Source: Pseudomonas sp. G.S.17 (lineage in GTDB: Bacteria; Pseudomonadota; Gammaproteobacteria; Pseudomonadales; Pseudomonadaceae). From it: a stretch of DNA of 64,000 nt. Position 1 is the stretch's first letter. Each line of letters opens with the position of its first letter. A program made the position numbers and the translations under genes. The notes beneath the pieces are model-generated. The model did not search any database and was not told where the DNA came from. It saw only the letters and a list, made by a program, of their open reading frames with translations. Where the stretch lies: assembly GCF_038096165.1 (NCBI RefSeq), contig NZ_CP151076.1, positions 4,771,501 to 4,835,500 on the forward strand, given 5' to 3'. Below, piece after piece: positions 19,073-28,743 of the stretch.

Positions 19073-22000
19073 TCACCCCTCCACCAGACTCCACTGCTTG
19101 CTCAGGCGTTTATCCGAAACCGCCATTTTGGTGCCCAGCTGCTGGGCGAACAGCGAAACCCGGTATTCCTCCAGCCACCAGCGATAAGCCACCAGCTCGT
19201 CATCGCGCTTGCCTTCCTGGCCGTGTTTGCCGGCACGGGCCTGATATTGCGCCCACAGGCCCGCGAGTTCGGTGCTCCAGACCCGGTCTTTCTGGACCTG
19301 AGCGGGAAGTTTTTCCAGACGCATTTCGATGGCTTTCAAATAGCGCGGCAACTCCCTGAGCCATTGCGCCGGGGTTTCGCGGACGAAACCCGGATAGACC
19401 AGATGGCTGAGCTGCGACTTGATGTCGTTGAGGGCCACGGCCTGGGACAGATCGATCTTGCCCTTGAAGCGCTTTTGCAGGCCGTGCCAGAGCTTGAGAG
19501 TTTCCAGGGTCAGCTTCGCCAGACGCTCGGCGTGTTCGGTCCAGCCGCCGCGCTTGCGTTCGGCCAATGCCAGCAGCCCGGCGCCGTCGCGGGGCAAATT
19601 GGTTTCGCCTTCAAGAATGCAGCTGTCGAGGCTCGCCAAGAGGATGTCTTCGACCAATGCATCAATGCGCCCCAATTCCCGATGCAACAACGCCAGTTCG
19701 GTCTGCCCCGGCAGTTTGCTGCGCAGGAACTTCGCGGGCTCGGCCAGTTGCTGCAACAACAAGCGCTGCAAGGCGCGACGATGTTGGTACTCGGCTTCGG
19801 CCGGCGTAGAGAAACGTCCTTCCTTGACCGTGCCCGATTCCTCGACCAATGCCGGATACACCGTCATCGACAGCCCGGCGATGTTCTGCTGGGTTTTCTC
19901 GGCGACCGGAGCAAACACCTTCGCTTCAACCGGCTGCTGGCTTTTAGCCGTTTGCGGCACGGCCAAGGCGGCCTGGCTGGCTTGGGCAAAACGCGCAGTC
20001 AGCTCATCCAGATCACGCCCTTCACCGAGGAACTTGCCTTCGGCGTCGACGATTTCCAGGTTCATCTTCAGATGATTTTCCAGCTGCTGCGCGGCTTCGG
20101 CCCAGGCTTCGTCCGTGACACGGGCGCCGGTCATGCGCAGCAGTTCGCGGCCCAGCGCTTGCGGGAGCGAGCCTTCGCCGAAGGTCATGCGCTGCAAGGC
20201 GGCCTTTATGAAGTCCGGCACCGGGACGAAGTTCTTGCGAATCGCCTTGGGCAGGTTGCGCACCAGGGCAATGCATTTGGTTTCCAGTAAACCGGGCACC
20301 AGCCATTCCAGGCGTTCGGCGGGCAGCGACAGCAGCAATGGTGCGGGCACGCGCAGCGTCACGCCGTCGCGGGGATGGTTCGGTTCGAAGTGATAGGTCA
20401 GCGCCAGGGTCAGATCGCCCAGGCGCAAGGTGTCCGGGTAATACGCGGCGGTGACTTCACTGGCTTCGCGGGCCAGCACGTCTTCCTCGCGCATGATCAA
20501 CAGCTGCGGGTTTTTCTGGCTTTCGGTCTTGTACCAGCTGTCGAACGTCGCGGTCTGGTGGATCTCGGCCGGGATGCGCGCTTCGTAGAAGCTGTACAGC
20601 GTGTCTTCGTCGGCCAGAATGTCGCGACGGCGTGCCTTGGCTTCCAGTTCGTCGAGGCTTTCCAGCAGTTTGGTATTGGCCGTGAGGCACTTGGCCCGGG
20701 ACTGGATTTCGCCGCGCACCAGACCTTCACGGATGAACAGCTCGCGGGACACCACAGGATCAATCGGGCCGTAATGCACCGGCCGACGACCCACCACAAT
20801 CAGGCCGAACAGAGTGATCTGTTCGAACGCAACGACCTGGCCGCGCTTCTTCTCCCAATGCGGTTCAAAGTGATTCTTCTTGATCAAATGCCCGGCCAGC
20901 GGCTCTATCCAGTCGGAATCGATCTTGGCGACCATGCGTGCGTAAAGCTTGGTGGTTTCCACCAGCTCTGCCGCCATCAACCATTGCGGGCGCTTCTTGC
21001 CCAGGCCGGACGACGGGTGAATCCAGAAGCGTCGTTGCCGCGCGCCCAGATAATCCCCTTCATCAGCTTTCTGGCCGACCTGACTAAGCAGACCGGAAAG
21101 AATAGCCTTGTGAAATTTCGGAAAGTCGGCCGGTTCTTTATTCACCGTCAGTTGCAGGTCGCGGCAGATCAGGCTCAGTTGCCGATGGGAATCGCGCCAC
21201 TCGCGCAGACGCAGGTAATTGAGGAAATTACGCCGACACCAGTTGCGCAACGGGCTGGCGGTCAACGCCTGACGTTGTTCTTCGAAACCACGCCACAGAT
21301 TGACCAGACCGGCGAAATCCGAGTCCGCGTCTTTCCACTGCGCATGGGCCTGATCCGCAGCCTGTTGACGCTCCGGCGGACGTTCGCGCACGTCTTGCAC
21401 GGACATCGCGCTCGCCACGATCAGCACTTCCTGCAAGCTGCCCTGCTTCGCCGCTTCGAGCAACATGCGGCCCATGCGCGGATCCACCGGCAAGCGCGCC
21501 AACTGACGGCCCAGCGGGGTCAGCTGGTTTTCGCGATTGACCGCCGAGAGTTCCTGCAACAGGTTGAAACCGTCGCTGATGGCCTTGCCATCCGGCGGTT
21601 CGATAAACGGAAAATCGGTGATCTCACCCAGACGCAGGTGCAGCATCTGCAGGATGACCGCCGCGAGGTTGGTGCGCAGGATTTCCGGATCGGTAAATTC
21701 CGGCCGGCCGTTGAAATCTTCTTCGCTGTACAGCCGCACGCACAACCCCGGCTCGACCCGGCCGCAACGACCTTTACGCTGATTGGCGCTGGCCTGGGAA
21801 ACCGCTTCAATCGGCAAACGCTGGACCTTGGCGCGATAGCTGTAGCGGCTGATCCGCGCGGTGCCGGTGTCGATCACGTAGCGGATGCCCGGCACGGTAA
21901 GGGAAGTTTCGGCAACGTTGGTCGCCAGCACCACGCGACGGCCTGGATGCGACTGGAAAATCCGCTGCTGTTCGGCCGGTGACAGACGTGCATACAGCGG

Positions 22001-22984
22001 CAGGATTTCCGTGTGCCTGAGTTGCGCCTTGCGCAGCATTTCCGCCGCGTCACGGATTTCCCGTTCGCCGGGCAGGAACACCAGCACATCGCCGGGACTC
22101 TTGCGTTCGCTGCGCTCGAAGGCTTCCAGTTCGTCGATCACGGCGAGAATCGCCTGATCCACGGTCAGGTCTTCTTCGACGCTGTTGCCCTCCTCGTCCT
22201 GTTCGGACGTCAGCGGGCGATACCAGAGGTCAACCGGGAAGGTCCGGCCGGACACCTCGACAATGGGCGCATCGTTGAAGTGCTCGGAAAAGCGCTGCAA
22301 GTCGATGGTCGCCGAGGTGATGATGACTTTCAGGTCCGGGCGACGTGGCAGCAGGGTTTTCAGATAGCCGAGCAGGAAGTCGATGTTCAGGCTGCGTTCG
22401 TGAGCTTCGTCGACGATGATCGTGTCGTAGCGTTCCAGAAACCGGTCGTGCTGGGTTTCTGCGAGCAGAATGCCGTCGGTCATCAGCTTGATCAGCGTGT
22501 TGCTGTCGCTTTGATCTTCGAAACGAACCTGATAACCCACCAGCGCACCCAGCGGCGTACCGAGTTCTTCGGCGACCCGGCTGGCAACGCTGCGCGCCGC
22601 AATACGGCGCGGTTGGGTGTGGCCGATCAAGCCGTGTTGCCCGCGACCGATTTCCAGGCAGATCTTCGGCAACTGCGTGGTTTTCCCCGACCCGGTTTCC
22701 CCCGCGATGATCAGCACCTGATGCTTGAGCAGCGCGGCCTTGATTTCATCGCGCTTGGCGGCAATCGGCAGGCTGTCGTCGTAACGAATCACCGGCACGC
22801 TGTCGCGGCGCGCCGTCACCTGGGCAAACGAGGCTTGCACCTTCGCCACCCACTGCGCCAGCTTCGCCTCATCGGGCTTCTTGCGCAGATCGTGCAACTG
22901 ACGACGCAAACGATGCCGTTCGCTGATCATCGCGTGGTCGAGGTTTTTCAGCAGTTGGTCGATAGAAGGCGTTTGATCGGTCAT
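19073..22984 (-). CDS. hrpA: ATP-dependent RNA helicase HrpA (1303 aa)
   Basis: This is a DEAH-box helicase of full HrpA length (E. coli HrpA is about 1300 residues). Walker A is GETGSGKTTQLP near residue 95, the DEAH box is DEAHERSLN near residue 190, motif III is SATID, and motif VI is NQRKGRCGR. The C-terminal half is the HrpA-specific region with the DUF3418-type ending. HrpA acts on stalled ribosomes and structured mRNA in E. coli. I start at MTDQTPSIDQ (22984); an ATG 10 codons upstream exists, and neither has a strong ribosome binding site. It is followed by a REP element and is divergent from relBE. Confidence 0.92.
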   Translation of the reverse strand: MTDQTPSIDQLLKNLDHAMISERHRLRRQLHDLRKKPDEAKLAQWVAKVQASFAQVTARRDSVPVIRYDDSLPIAAKRDEIKAALLKHQVLIIAGETGSGKTTQLPKICLEIGRGQHGLIGHTQPRRIAARSVASRVAEELGTPLGALVGYQVRFEDQSDSNTLIKLMTDGILLAETQHDRFLERYDTIIVDEAHERSLNIDFLLGYLKTLLPRRPDLKVIITSATIDLQRFSEHFNDAPIVEVSGRTFPVDLWYRPLTSEQDEEGNSVEEDLTVDQAILAVIDELEAFERSERKSPGDVLVFLPGEREIRDAAEMLRKAQLRHTEILPLYARLSPAEQQRIFQSHPGRRVVLATNVAETSLTVPGIRYVIDTGTARISRYSYRAKVQRLPIEAVSQASANQRKGRCGRVEPGLCVRLYSEEDFNGRPEFTDPEILRTNLAAVILQMLHLRLGEITDFPFIEPPDGKAISDGFNLLQELSAVNRENQLTPLGRQLARLPVDPRMGRMLLEAAKQGSLQEVLIVASAMSVQDVRERPPERQQAADQAHAQWKDADSDFAGLVNLWRGFEEQRQALTASPLRNWCRRNFLNYLRLREWRDSHRQLSLICRDLQLTVNKEPADFPKFHKAILSGLLSQVGQKADEGDYLGARQRRFWIHPSSGLGKKRPQWLMAAELVETTKLYARMVAKIDSDWIEPLAGHLIKKNHFEPHWEKKRGQVVAFEQITLFGLIVVGRRPVHYGPIDPVVSRELFIREGLVRGEIQSRAKCLTANTKLLESLDELEAKARRRDILADEDTLYSFYEARIPAEIHQTATFDSWYKTESQKNPQLLIMREEDVLAREASEVTAAYYPDTLRLGDLTLALTYHFEPNHPRDGVTLRVPAPLLLSLPAERLEWLVPGLLETKCIALVRNLPKAIRKNFVPVPDFIKAALQRMTFGEGSLPQALGRELLRMTGARVTDEAWAEAAQQLENHLKMNLEIVDAEGKFLGEGRDLDELTARFAQASQAALAVPQTAKSQQPVEAKVFAPVAEKTQQNIAGLSMTVYPALVEESGTVKEGRFSTPAEAEYQHRRALQRLLLQQLAEPAKFLRSKLPGQTELALLHRELGRIDALVEDILLASLDSCILEGETNLPRDGAGLLALAERKRGGWTEHAERLAKLTLETLKLWHGLQKRFKGKIDLSQAVALNDIKSQLSHLVYPGFVRETPAQWLRELPRYLKAIEMRLEKLPAQVQKDRVWSTELAGLWAQYQARAGKHGQEGKRDDELVAYRWWLEEYRVSLFAQQLGTKMAVSDKRLSKQWSLVEG

Positions 22985-23166
22985 CAGGTGCGCAGGGTCT
23001 TTTGAAGGGTACAAAAGGGGGGATTGTCGCAGATTGGGGCCGGTCGTGACGATTGTCTGCGTTTTGGCTCAAGCGCAGATAGTGGCGCTGAAATCGGAGA
23101 TTGCCGTTCCGGTTGCACGCCACTTACAAAAAGACCAATATAACGCCCAAATTGGAGTATCAAATT

Positions 23167-23412
23167 ATGCAAAGCATTCTTGCTGATATGGCTGTTAGCG
23201 TATCGGAACTGAAAAAAAATCCTTCTGCGGTATTGAGTGGCGCACACGGCTTGCCCGTTGCTGTACTCAACCATAACAAGGTAATGGGTTACATGGTTCC
23301 TGCTGAGGTGTTCGAAGCAATGATGGAGCGCCTTGATGATCTCGATCTGGCGGATCTGATCAAGTCACGCCAGCACGAGACGCCGATACCAGTAGATCTA
23401 GATGCCCTTTAA
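23167..23412 (+). CDS. relB: RelB/Phd-family antitoxin (81 aa)
   Basis: This small protein (MQSILADMAVSVSELKKNPS...) has the N-terminal Phd/YefM-RelB DNA-binding fold signature and an acidic C-terminal tail ending DLDAL, as expected for an antitoxin that wraps its toxin. GGAG at 23154-23157 supports the ATG at 23167; an upstream in-frame ATG at 23101 has no such site. The stop overlaps the relE start by 11 bases. An inverted repeat CCAAT (23134-23138) / ATTGG (23150-23154) just upstream could be the autoregulatory operator, which is inference. Confidence 0.85.
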   Translation: MQSILADMAVSVSELKKNPSAVLSGAHGLPVAVLNHNKVMGYMVPAEVFEAMMERLDDLDLADLIKSRQHETPIPVDLDAL

Positions 23413-23692
23413 ACTTGAGTTCCTGCCTTCGGCAATGAAGGAGTGGGACAAGCTGGGCCATACCATCCGCGATCAACTCAAGAAAAAACTCAAAGAGCGG
23501 CTTGGGCTACCCAGGGTTGCAAGCGATGCTCTGCACGGCATGCCGGACCATTACAAGATCAAGCTTCGCAGTGCAGGATATCGACTTGTTTATAGAGTTG
23601 AAGATGACCGGGTGGTAGTAACAGTAGTCGCCGTTGGTAAGCGCGAACGAGGGGCAATTTACGACTCGGCCAAGGTGAGGCAGCCAACCTGA
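23402..23692 (+). CDS. relE: RelE-family mRNA interferase toxin (96 aa)
   Basis: The protein is a close relative of E. coli RelE: WDKLGHTIRDQLKKKLKERL and GMPDHYKIKLRSAGYRLVYR align without gaps by eye to the E. coli sequence. The residues corresponding to catalytic R61, R81 and Y87 are visible in SAGYRLVY, GKRER and AIYDSA, so the toxin looks intact. RelE cleaves mRNA in the ribosomal A site. The start overlaps the antitoxin end, giving translational coupling. The pair sits between hrpA and fadD1 and may be a recent insertion. Confidence 0.9.
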   Translation: MPFKLEFLPSAMKEWDKLGHTIRDQLKKKLKERLGLPRVASDALHGMPDHYKIKLRSAGYRLVYRVEDDRVVVTVVAVGKRERGAIYDSAKVRQPT

Positions 23693-23738
23693 GAAACCAG
23701 GCCAGCGCACTGGGCGAGGCCTGGACCGCGGTGTATGT

Positions 23739-25430
23739 TTACTTCTTCAACCCCAACTTCTTCAATTCGCCATCACGCAACTCGCGGCGCAGGATCTTGC
23801 CGACGTTGGTGGTGGGCAGCGCATCGCGGAACTCCACGCTGCGCGGGACTTTGTAGCCGGTCAGGTTGGCGCGCATGTGTTCCATGACTTGATCCTTGGT
23901 CAGCGTCACGCCGGGTTTGACCACCACAAACACCTTGATCGCCTCGCCGGATTTTTCGTCCGGAACGCCGATGGCTGCGCACTGCAACACGCCGGGCAAG
24001 GTTGCCAGCACGTCTTCCAGTTCGTTGGGGTAGACGTTGAAACCGGAGATCAGAATCATGTCTTTCTTGCGGTCGACAATGCGCAGGTAGCCATCGGGCT
24101 GAATGATCGCGATGTCGCCGGTCTTGAGCCAGCCATCGGCGTCGAGCATTTCGTCGGTGGCGTCCTGACGCTGCCAGTAGCCTTTCATGACCTGTGGGCC
24201 CTTGATGCACAGCTCGCCGATTTCGCCCAGCGGCTGTTCAACGCCCGCGTCGTCGATGACTTTGCACAAGGTCGACGGCACCGGAATGCCGATGGTGCCG
24301 ACGTGGTTTTTCTGGATCGGGTTGACCGTGGCTACCGGGCTGGTTTCGGTCATGCCGTAGCCTTCGCAGATCGCGCAGCCGGTCACTTCTTTCCAGCGCT
24401 CGGCAGCCGCGAGTTGCAACGCCATGCCGCCGGACAGGGTGACTTTCAGGGCCGAGAAATCCAGGTTGCGGAATTCCTGGTTATTGCACAGCGCCACGAA
24501 CAGCGTGTTCAGGCCGACGAAGCCGCTGAACTTCCACTTCGACAGCTCCTTGACCATCGCCGACAGGTCGCGCGGGTTGCTGATCAGGATGTTGTGGTTG
24601 CCGATCAGCATCATCGACATGCAGTGAAAGGTGAACGCGTAGATGTGATACAGCGGCAACGGCGTAATGAGGATCTCGCAGCCTTCATTAAGGTTGGAAC
24701 CCATCAGCGCCTTGCACTGCAGCATGTTGGCGATCAGGTTGCGGTGGGTCAGCATCGCGCCCTTGGCCACGCCCGTGGTGCCGCCGGTGTATTGCAGAAC
24801 TGCGACGTCATTGGCGTCTGGCGAAGCATCGTTGACCAACTGGCCACGACCTTTGCTCAGCACGTCATTGAACTTGACGGCCTTGGGCAGGTGAAAGGCC
24901 GGGACCATCTTCTTCACGTACTTGATGACGCTGTTGATCAGCAGACGCTTGAGCGGCGGCAGCATGTCGGCCACTTCGGTGACGATGACGTGCTTGACCT
25001 GGGTCTTGGGCACGACCTTTTCCGCCAGATGCGCCATGTTCGCCAGACACACCAGGGCCTTGGCACCGGAGTCGTTGAATTGGTGTTCCATCTCCCGCGC
25101 GGTGTACAGCGGGTTGGTGTTGACCACGATCAGACCGGCACGAATGGCACCGAATACGGCAATCGGGTACTGCAACACATTGGGCAGCTGCACGGCGATG
25201 CGGTCGCCGGGTTGCAGGTCGGTGTGTTGTTGAATCCAGGCAGCAAAAGCACCGGACAATTCGTACAGCTCACCGTACGTAAGCGTCTTGCCCAGGTTGC
25301 TGAAGGCCGGTTTATTGGCGAAACGCTGGCAAGACTGCTTCAATACCGCCTGGACGTTGGGATACTCGTCTGGATTGATATCGGCAGCAATGCCGGACGG
25401 GTACTTGTCCTTCCAGAAATTTTCGATCAT
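23739..25430 (-). CDS. fadD1: Long-chain fatty acid-CoA ligase FadD1 (563 aa)
   Basis: An AMP-binding acyl-CoA synthetase with the P-loop-like motif YTGGTTGVAKGAML, the YGMTETSPV motif, the GWLKTGD motif and a C-terminal lysine region GKILRRELRD. It activates long-chain fatty acids to acyl-CoA at the inner membrane for beta-oxidation. I start at MIENFWKDKYPSGIA (25430), which has GAGGAG 9 bases upstream; the longer frame adds 28 residues that lack family similarity. The order hrpA, fadD, fadD, hydrolase, phaJ matches PA3297-PA3302 of P. aeruginosa as I remember it, so the copy next to hrpA is named fadD1 by position. Confidence 0.88.
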   Translation of the reverse strand: MIENFWKDKYPSGIAADINPDEYPNVQAVLKQSCQRFANKPAFSNLGKTLTYGELYELSGAFAAWIQQHTDLQPGDRIAVQLPNVLQYPIAVFGAIRAGLIVVNTNPLYTAREMEHQFNDSGAKALVCLANMAHLAEKVVPKTQVKHVIVTEVADMLPPLKRLLINSVIKYVKKMVPAFHLPKAVKFNDVLSKGRGQLVNDASPDANDVAVLQYTGGTTGVAKGAMLTHRNLIANMLQCKALMGSNLNEGCEILITPLPLYHIYAFTFHCMSMMLIGNHNILISNPRDLSAMVKELSKWKFSGFVGLNTLFVALCNNQEFRNLDFSALKVTLSGGMALQLAAAERWKEVTGCAICEGYGMTETSPVATVNPIQKNHVGTIGIPVPSTLCKVIDDAGVEQPLGEIGELCIKGPQVMKGYWQRQDATDEMLDADGWLKTGDIAIIQPDGYLRIVDRKKDMILISGFNVYPNELEDVLATLPGVLQCAAIGVPDEKSGEAIKVFVVVKPGVTLTKDQVMEHMRANLTGYKVPRSVEFRDALPTTNVGKILRRELRDGELKKLGLKK

Positions 25431-25703
25431 GGAAGCCGGCTCCTCAGCGACAGCGAATTCTTCACACCGCTTGATCGCGGTGATTTTCTTGTGTTTTGGA
25501 ATTTTGCGGTTCACGCTTTTGACTTACGGACTGGTCCAAAAGCGCGCCGAGAGTAGCAGCTTTGCCGAGGGTCGCATAGAGCCAACAAGGGCCTCTACAG
25601 TCACTAAAATGACTCTTGATTATCCAGTAGTCACATTTAGAGCAATCATACTATTTGTCGCAAATCTGCCTGAAATTGTTGGGCTAGAGCCGCTGATTGA
25701 CTT

Positions 25704-25794
25704 CGTAAGACCGGCTTCAGCCGGGAGGGCGGAAGGTTTGGCGACGGGACGCTGCGAATGTACCGCCGCCTCCCGGCTAAAGCCGGTCCTACGG
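25704..25794. repeat. REP doublet, TAGGACCGGCTTTAGCCGG family, between fadD1 and fadD2
   Basis: The arm at 25704-25728 (CGTAAGACCGGCTTCAGCCG...) is mirrored at 25769-25794 (...CGGCTAAAGCCGGTCCTACG). This is the second REP class in the window, distinct from the GTGGGAGC class. The 415-base gap 25431-25845 contains the fadD1 upstream region and this element; I see no gene in it. Confidence 0.8.
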
Positions 25795-25845
25795 AATGTG
25801 TTCAAATGGTTGCGTGATGAGGGTCAAGACGGTTCCTACGAACCT

Positions 25846-27534
25846 TTACGCAATATCCCGCAACTCCCGCCGCAGAATCTTCCCCACCGGTGTCATTGGC
25901 AGCGACTCGCGCAATACGATGTGTTTCGGCACTTTATAGGCGGTGAAGTTTTCCTTGCAGAACGTCTTCAGCTCTTCAATGCTGACTCCGCCTTCGCGAG
26001 CCACCACGAACAGCTTCACCGCTTCCCCGGAGCGCTCGTCAGGTACGCCGATGACGGCGCAGTTGGCAACGCCGGGATGGCTCATCACCACGTCTTCGAT
26101 TTCATTCGGGTAGACATTGAAACCGGAAACGATGATCAGGTCTTTCTTGCGGTCGACAATGCTGATGAAACCGTCGGCATCGATGACGGCAATGTCCCCG
26201 GTCTTGAACCAGCCTTCGGCGTCGATGGCCTCGGCGGTGGCATCCGGGCGCTTCCAGTAACCCACCATCACCTGCGGGCCTTTGATGCACAGCTCGCCGC
26301 GCTCGCCCAACGGCAACTCGTGGCCATCATCATCGATGACTTTCATCGCCGTACTCGGCATCGGAATCCCTACGGTGCCGAGGCGCGCGCTGGCACCATA
26401 GGGGTTGGCGCTGGCCACCGGAGACGTCTCGGTCAGCCCGTAACCTTCAACGATGCGGCAACCGGTGAGCTGCTCCCAGCGCTCGGCGGTGGACTTGACC
26501 AAGGCAGTGCCGCCGGAGTTGGTGCTTTTCAGGCTGGAGAAATCCAGGGATTTGAAATCCGGATGGTTCATCAAGGCCACGAACAGCGTATTGAGGCCGA
26601 TCATGGCCGAAAAGCGCCATTTGCCCAGTTCCTTGATGAAGCCGCCGATGTCGCGTGGGTTGGTAATCAGGATGTTGTGGTTGCCGCTGACCATCATGCA
26701 CATGCAGTTCGCGGTGAAGGCATAGATATGATAGAGCGGCAGTGGCGCGATCATGATCTCCTTGCCCTCCCGAAATACCGGGCTGCCGTCGTCGCCGTGC
26801 TGCAGCATGCAGGCGTAGACCTGTTGCATGTTCGCCACCAGATTGCCGTGGCTGAGCATCGCACCCTTGGCCAGCCCGGTGGTTCCGCCGGTGTATTGCA
26901 GGACCGCGATATCTTCAAGCCCAAGGGTCACGGGTTGCAGATGATGAGCGCCGCCCAGATGCAGCGCGCTTTTGAAAGGCGTGGCCTGGGGCAAGTCGTA
27001 GGCCGGGACCAGCTTCTTGACCTTGTCGACAATCATATTGACCAGCCAGCCCTTGGCCGCTGATTGCATGTCGCCCATCTTCACTTCAATCAGGTACTGG
27101 ATCTCGGTGTCGGGCAGCACTTCCTGGACCAGCTTGCCGAACAGGTTCAGATACACCAGCGCCCGGGCACCGGAGTCCTTGAACTGGTGACGCATTTCCC
27201 GCGCGGTATACAACGGGTTGGTGTTGACCACGATGAGACCGGCGCGCAGGGCGCCAAACACGGCGATCGGGTATTGCAGCAGGTTGGGCATTTGCACGGC
27301 GATGCGGTCGCCAGGCTTGAGTTCGGTGTGTTGCTGGAGGAATGCAGCGAATGCCGCCGAATGCCGATCCAGCTCGGCGTAAGTCAAGGTAACGCCCATA
27401 TTGCTGAACGCCGGGCGATCGGCGAATTTTCGGCAACTGCGCTCGAACACTTCGATGACCGACTTGTAGGCGTGCAGATCCACCTCAGGGAGTACGCCCG
27501 CCGGGCGTTTGTCATTCCAGAAATCAGGTTGCAT
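25846..27534 (-). CDS. fadD2: Long-chain fatty acid-CoA ligase FadD2 (562 aa)
   Basis: A second acyl-CoA synthetase, clearly paralogous to the 23739-25430 gene along its whole length (shared YTGGTTGLAKGAML, YGLTETSPVA, GWFKTGDIAVI and C-terminal GKILRRELRD). The ATG at 27534 (MQPDFWNDKRPAGV) is preceded by AGAGGA at a good distance; the open frame extends 29 codons further without support. In P. aeruginosa the two FadD enzymes differ in chain-length preference; which preference this copy has cannot be read here. It is divergent from the alpha/beta hydrolase gene, with about 210 bases between the starts. Confidence 0.87.
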   Translation of the reverse strand: MQPDFWNDKRPAGVLPEVDLHAYKSVIEVFERSCRKFADRPAFSNMGVTLTYAELDRHSAAFAAFLQQHTELKPGDRIAVQMPNLLQYPIAVFGALRAGLIVVNTNPLYTAREMRHQFKDSGARALVYLNLFGKLVQEVLPDTEIQYLIEVKMGDMQSAAKGWLVNMIVDKVKKLVPAYDLPQATPFKSALHLGGAHHLQPVTLGLEDIAVLQYTGGTTGLAKGAMLSHGNLVANMQQVYACMLQHGDDGSPVFREGKEIMIAPLPLYHIYAFTANCMCMMVSGNHNILITNPRDIGGFIKELGKWRFSAMIGLNTLFVALMNHPDFKSLDFSSLKSTNSGGTALVKSTAERWEQLTGCRIVEGYGLTETSPVASANPYGASARLGTVGIPMPSTAMKVIDDDGHELPLGERGELCIKGPQVMVGYWKRPDATAEAIDAEGWFKTGDIAVIDADGFISIVDRKKDLIIVSGFNVYPNEIEDVVMSHPGVANCAVIGVPDERSGEAVKLFVVAREGGVSIEELKTFCKENFTAYKVPKHIVLRESLPMTPVGKILRRELRDIA

Positions 27535-27743
27535 TGTTATTGTCCTCTTACCTGAGAGTGTCTGGTCCGCTGCTGTAACGCGGGGCTTGGCGGACGTTAG
27601 CAGCAATCGCCAGGAAGGCAAATACCGGCCAATGCGTCATCATCGGCGTGAATCTCCTTGCTGATCGGGCTGCAATCGACCATCGGCTATACACTCCATG
27701 AACAGAGCCCGAATATCAGCAGATTCAGGCGAAAGGAGCCGTC

Positions 27744-28688
27744 ATGAAACACGAAGTCTTTTGGCTTGACGCCAGCGATCACACTCGCTTGTACGTCAAT
27801 GCCTGGCTGCCGCCGCTTGCGCCCAGGGCGGTGGTCATGGTGTCTCATGGCATGGCCGAACACAGCGGACGATACGCGCGTCTGGGCGCGGCGCTGTGCG
27901 ATGCCGGATTTGCGCTGTATGCCCACGACCAGCGCGGCCACGGCAAGACCGCCGCCCAGGGCATGCTGGGCCATTTCGGCCATGAAGACGGCTGGAGCAA
28001 AGTCGTGGATGACCTGGCGAGCCTGAATCAGTCCATTGGCCAACGTCATCCCGATACACCGGTATTTCTGCTCGGCCACAGCATGGGCAGCTATATAGCG
28101 CAGGCTTGGCTGCTGCATCACGGCGCCAGTTTGCAGGGCGCGATACTCAGCGGTTCGAATTTCCAGCCGGTTTCCCTGTATCGCAGCGCCAGCACCATCG
28201 CCCGCCTGGAGCGCTGGCGGCAAGGCCCGACCGGGCGCAGTCGGCTAATCGAATGGCTGTCATTCGGCTCGTTCAACAAGGCGTTCAAGCCGGGACGGAC
28301 ACGCTTCGACTGGCTGAGCCGGGATGCCCAGGAAGTCGACCAGTACATCAGCGACCCCCTGTGCGGCTTTCGTTGCACCAACCAATTCTGGCTGGATCTG
28401 CTCGGCGGCCTGCAGCAGATCAGCAAGCCGTCGAACCTGAAACAGATCGATCCAGGCCTGCCGTTGCTGATAATTGGCGGGGAATGTGATCCGGTGAGCG
28501 AAGGCAAGCGTCTCAAGGATCTTGCCGATGCATTGGCCGAGACAGGTCATCAAATGTTACAAATGAAGATCTATCCGCAGGCGCGGCATGAGCTGTTCAA
28601 CGAAACCAATCGCGATGAAGTCACGGGGGATGTACTCGACTGGCTGGAGCAGACACTGCGGCAGCCAAGACCGCGTCGGGCAGAATGA
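27744..28688 (+). CDS. Alpha/beta hydrolase, monoacylglycerol lipase / lysophospholipase type (314 aa)
   Basis: The serine-aminopeptidase S33-type hydrolase fold is visible: HGMAEHSGRY near residue 35, DQRGHGKT near residue 62, the nucleophile elbow GHSMGSY near residue 113, an Asp in GGECDPVSEGKR and the catalytic His in ARHELFNE. This is the pattern of monoglyceride lipase and PldB-like lysophospholipases. AAAGGAG precedes the ATG. It is the positional counterpart of PA3301. Next to two fadD genes and phaJ1, it probably releases fatty acids from glycerolipids; the exact substrate is inference. Confidence 0.85.
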   Translation: MKHEVFWLDASDHTRLYVNAWLPPLAPRAVVMVSHGMAEHSGRYARLGAALCDAGFALYAHDQRGHGKTAAQGMLGHFGHEDGWSKVVDDLASLNQSIGQRHPDTPVFLLGHSMGSYIAQAWLLHHGASLQGAILSGSNFQPVSLYRSASTIARLERWRQGPTGRSRLIEWLSFGSFNKAFKPGRTRFDWLSRDAQEVDQYISDPLCGFRCTNQFWLDLLGGLQQISKPSNLKQIDPGLPLLIIGGECDPVSEGKRLKDLADALAETGHQMLQMKIYPQARHELFNETNRDEVTGDVLDWLEQTLRQPRPRRAE

Positions 28689-28743
28689 CCACGCCACTTT
28701 TGCCCGTCATCGCCAGGCCTCTTTTCAATATTCAGGATCACCC

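Noticed and set aside
20375..21982. 535-codon plus-strand frame opposite hrpA
   Set aside because: It is a shadow of hrpA: no domain and a composition typical of reverse-complement reading.
25288..27063. Long plus-strand frame of 591 codons over the fadD genes
   Set aside because: It lies antisense to fadD1/fadD2, crosses the REP element and has low-similarity His/Gln/Asp-rich translation typical of shadow frames in GC-rich DNA.
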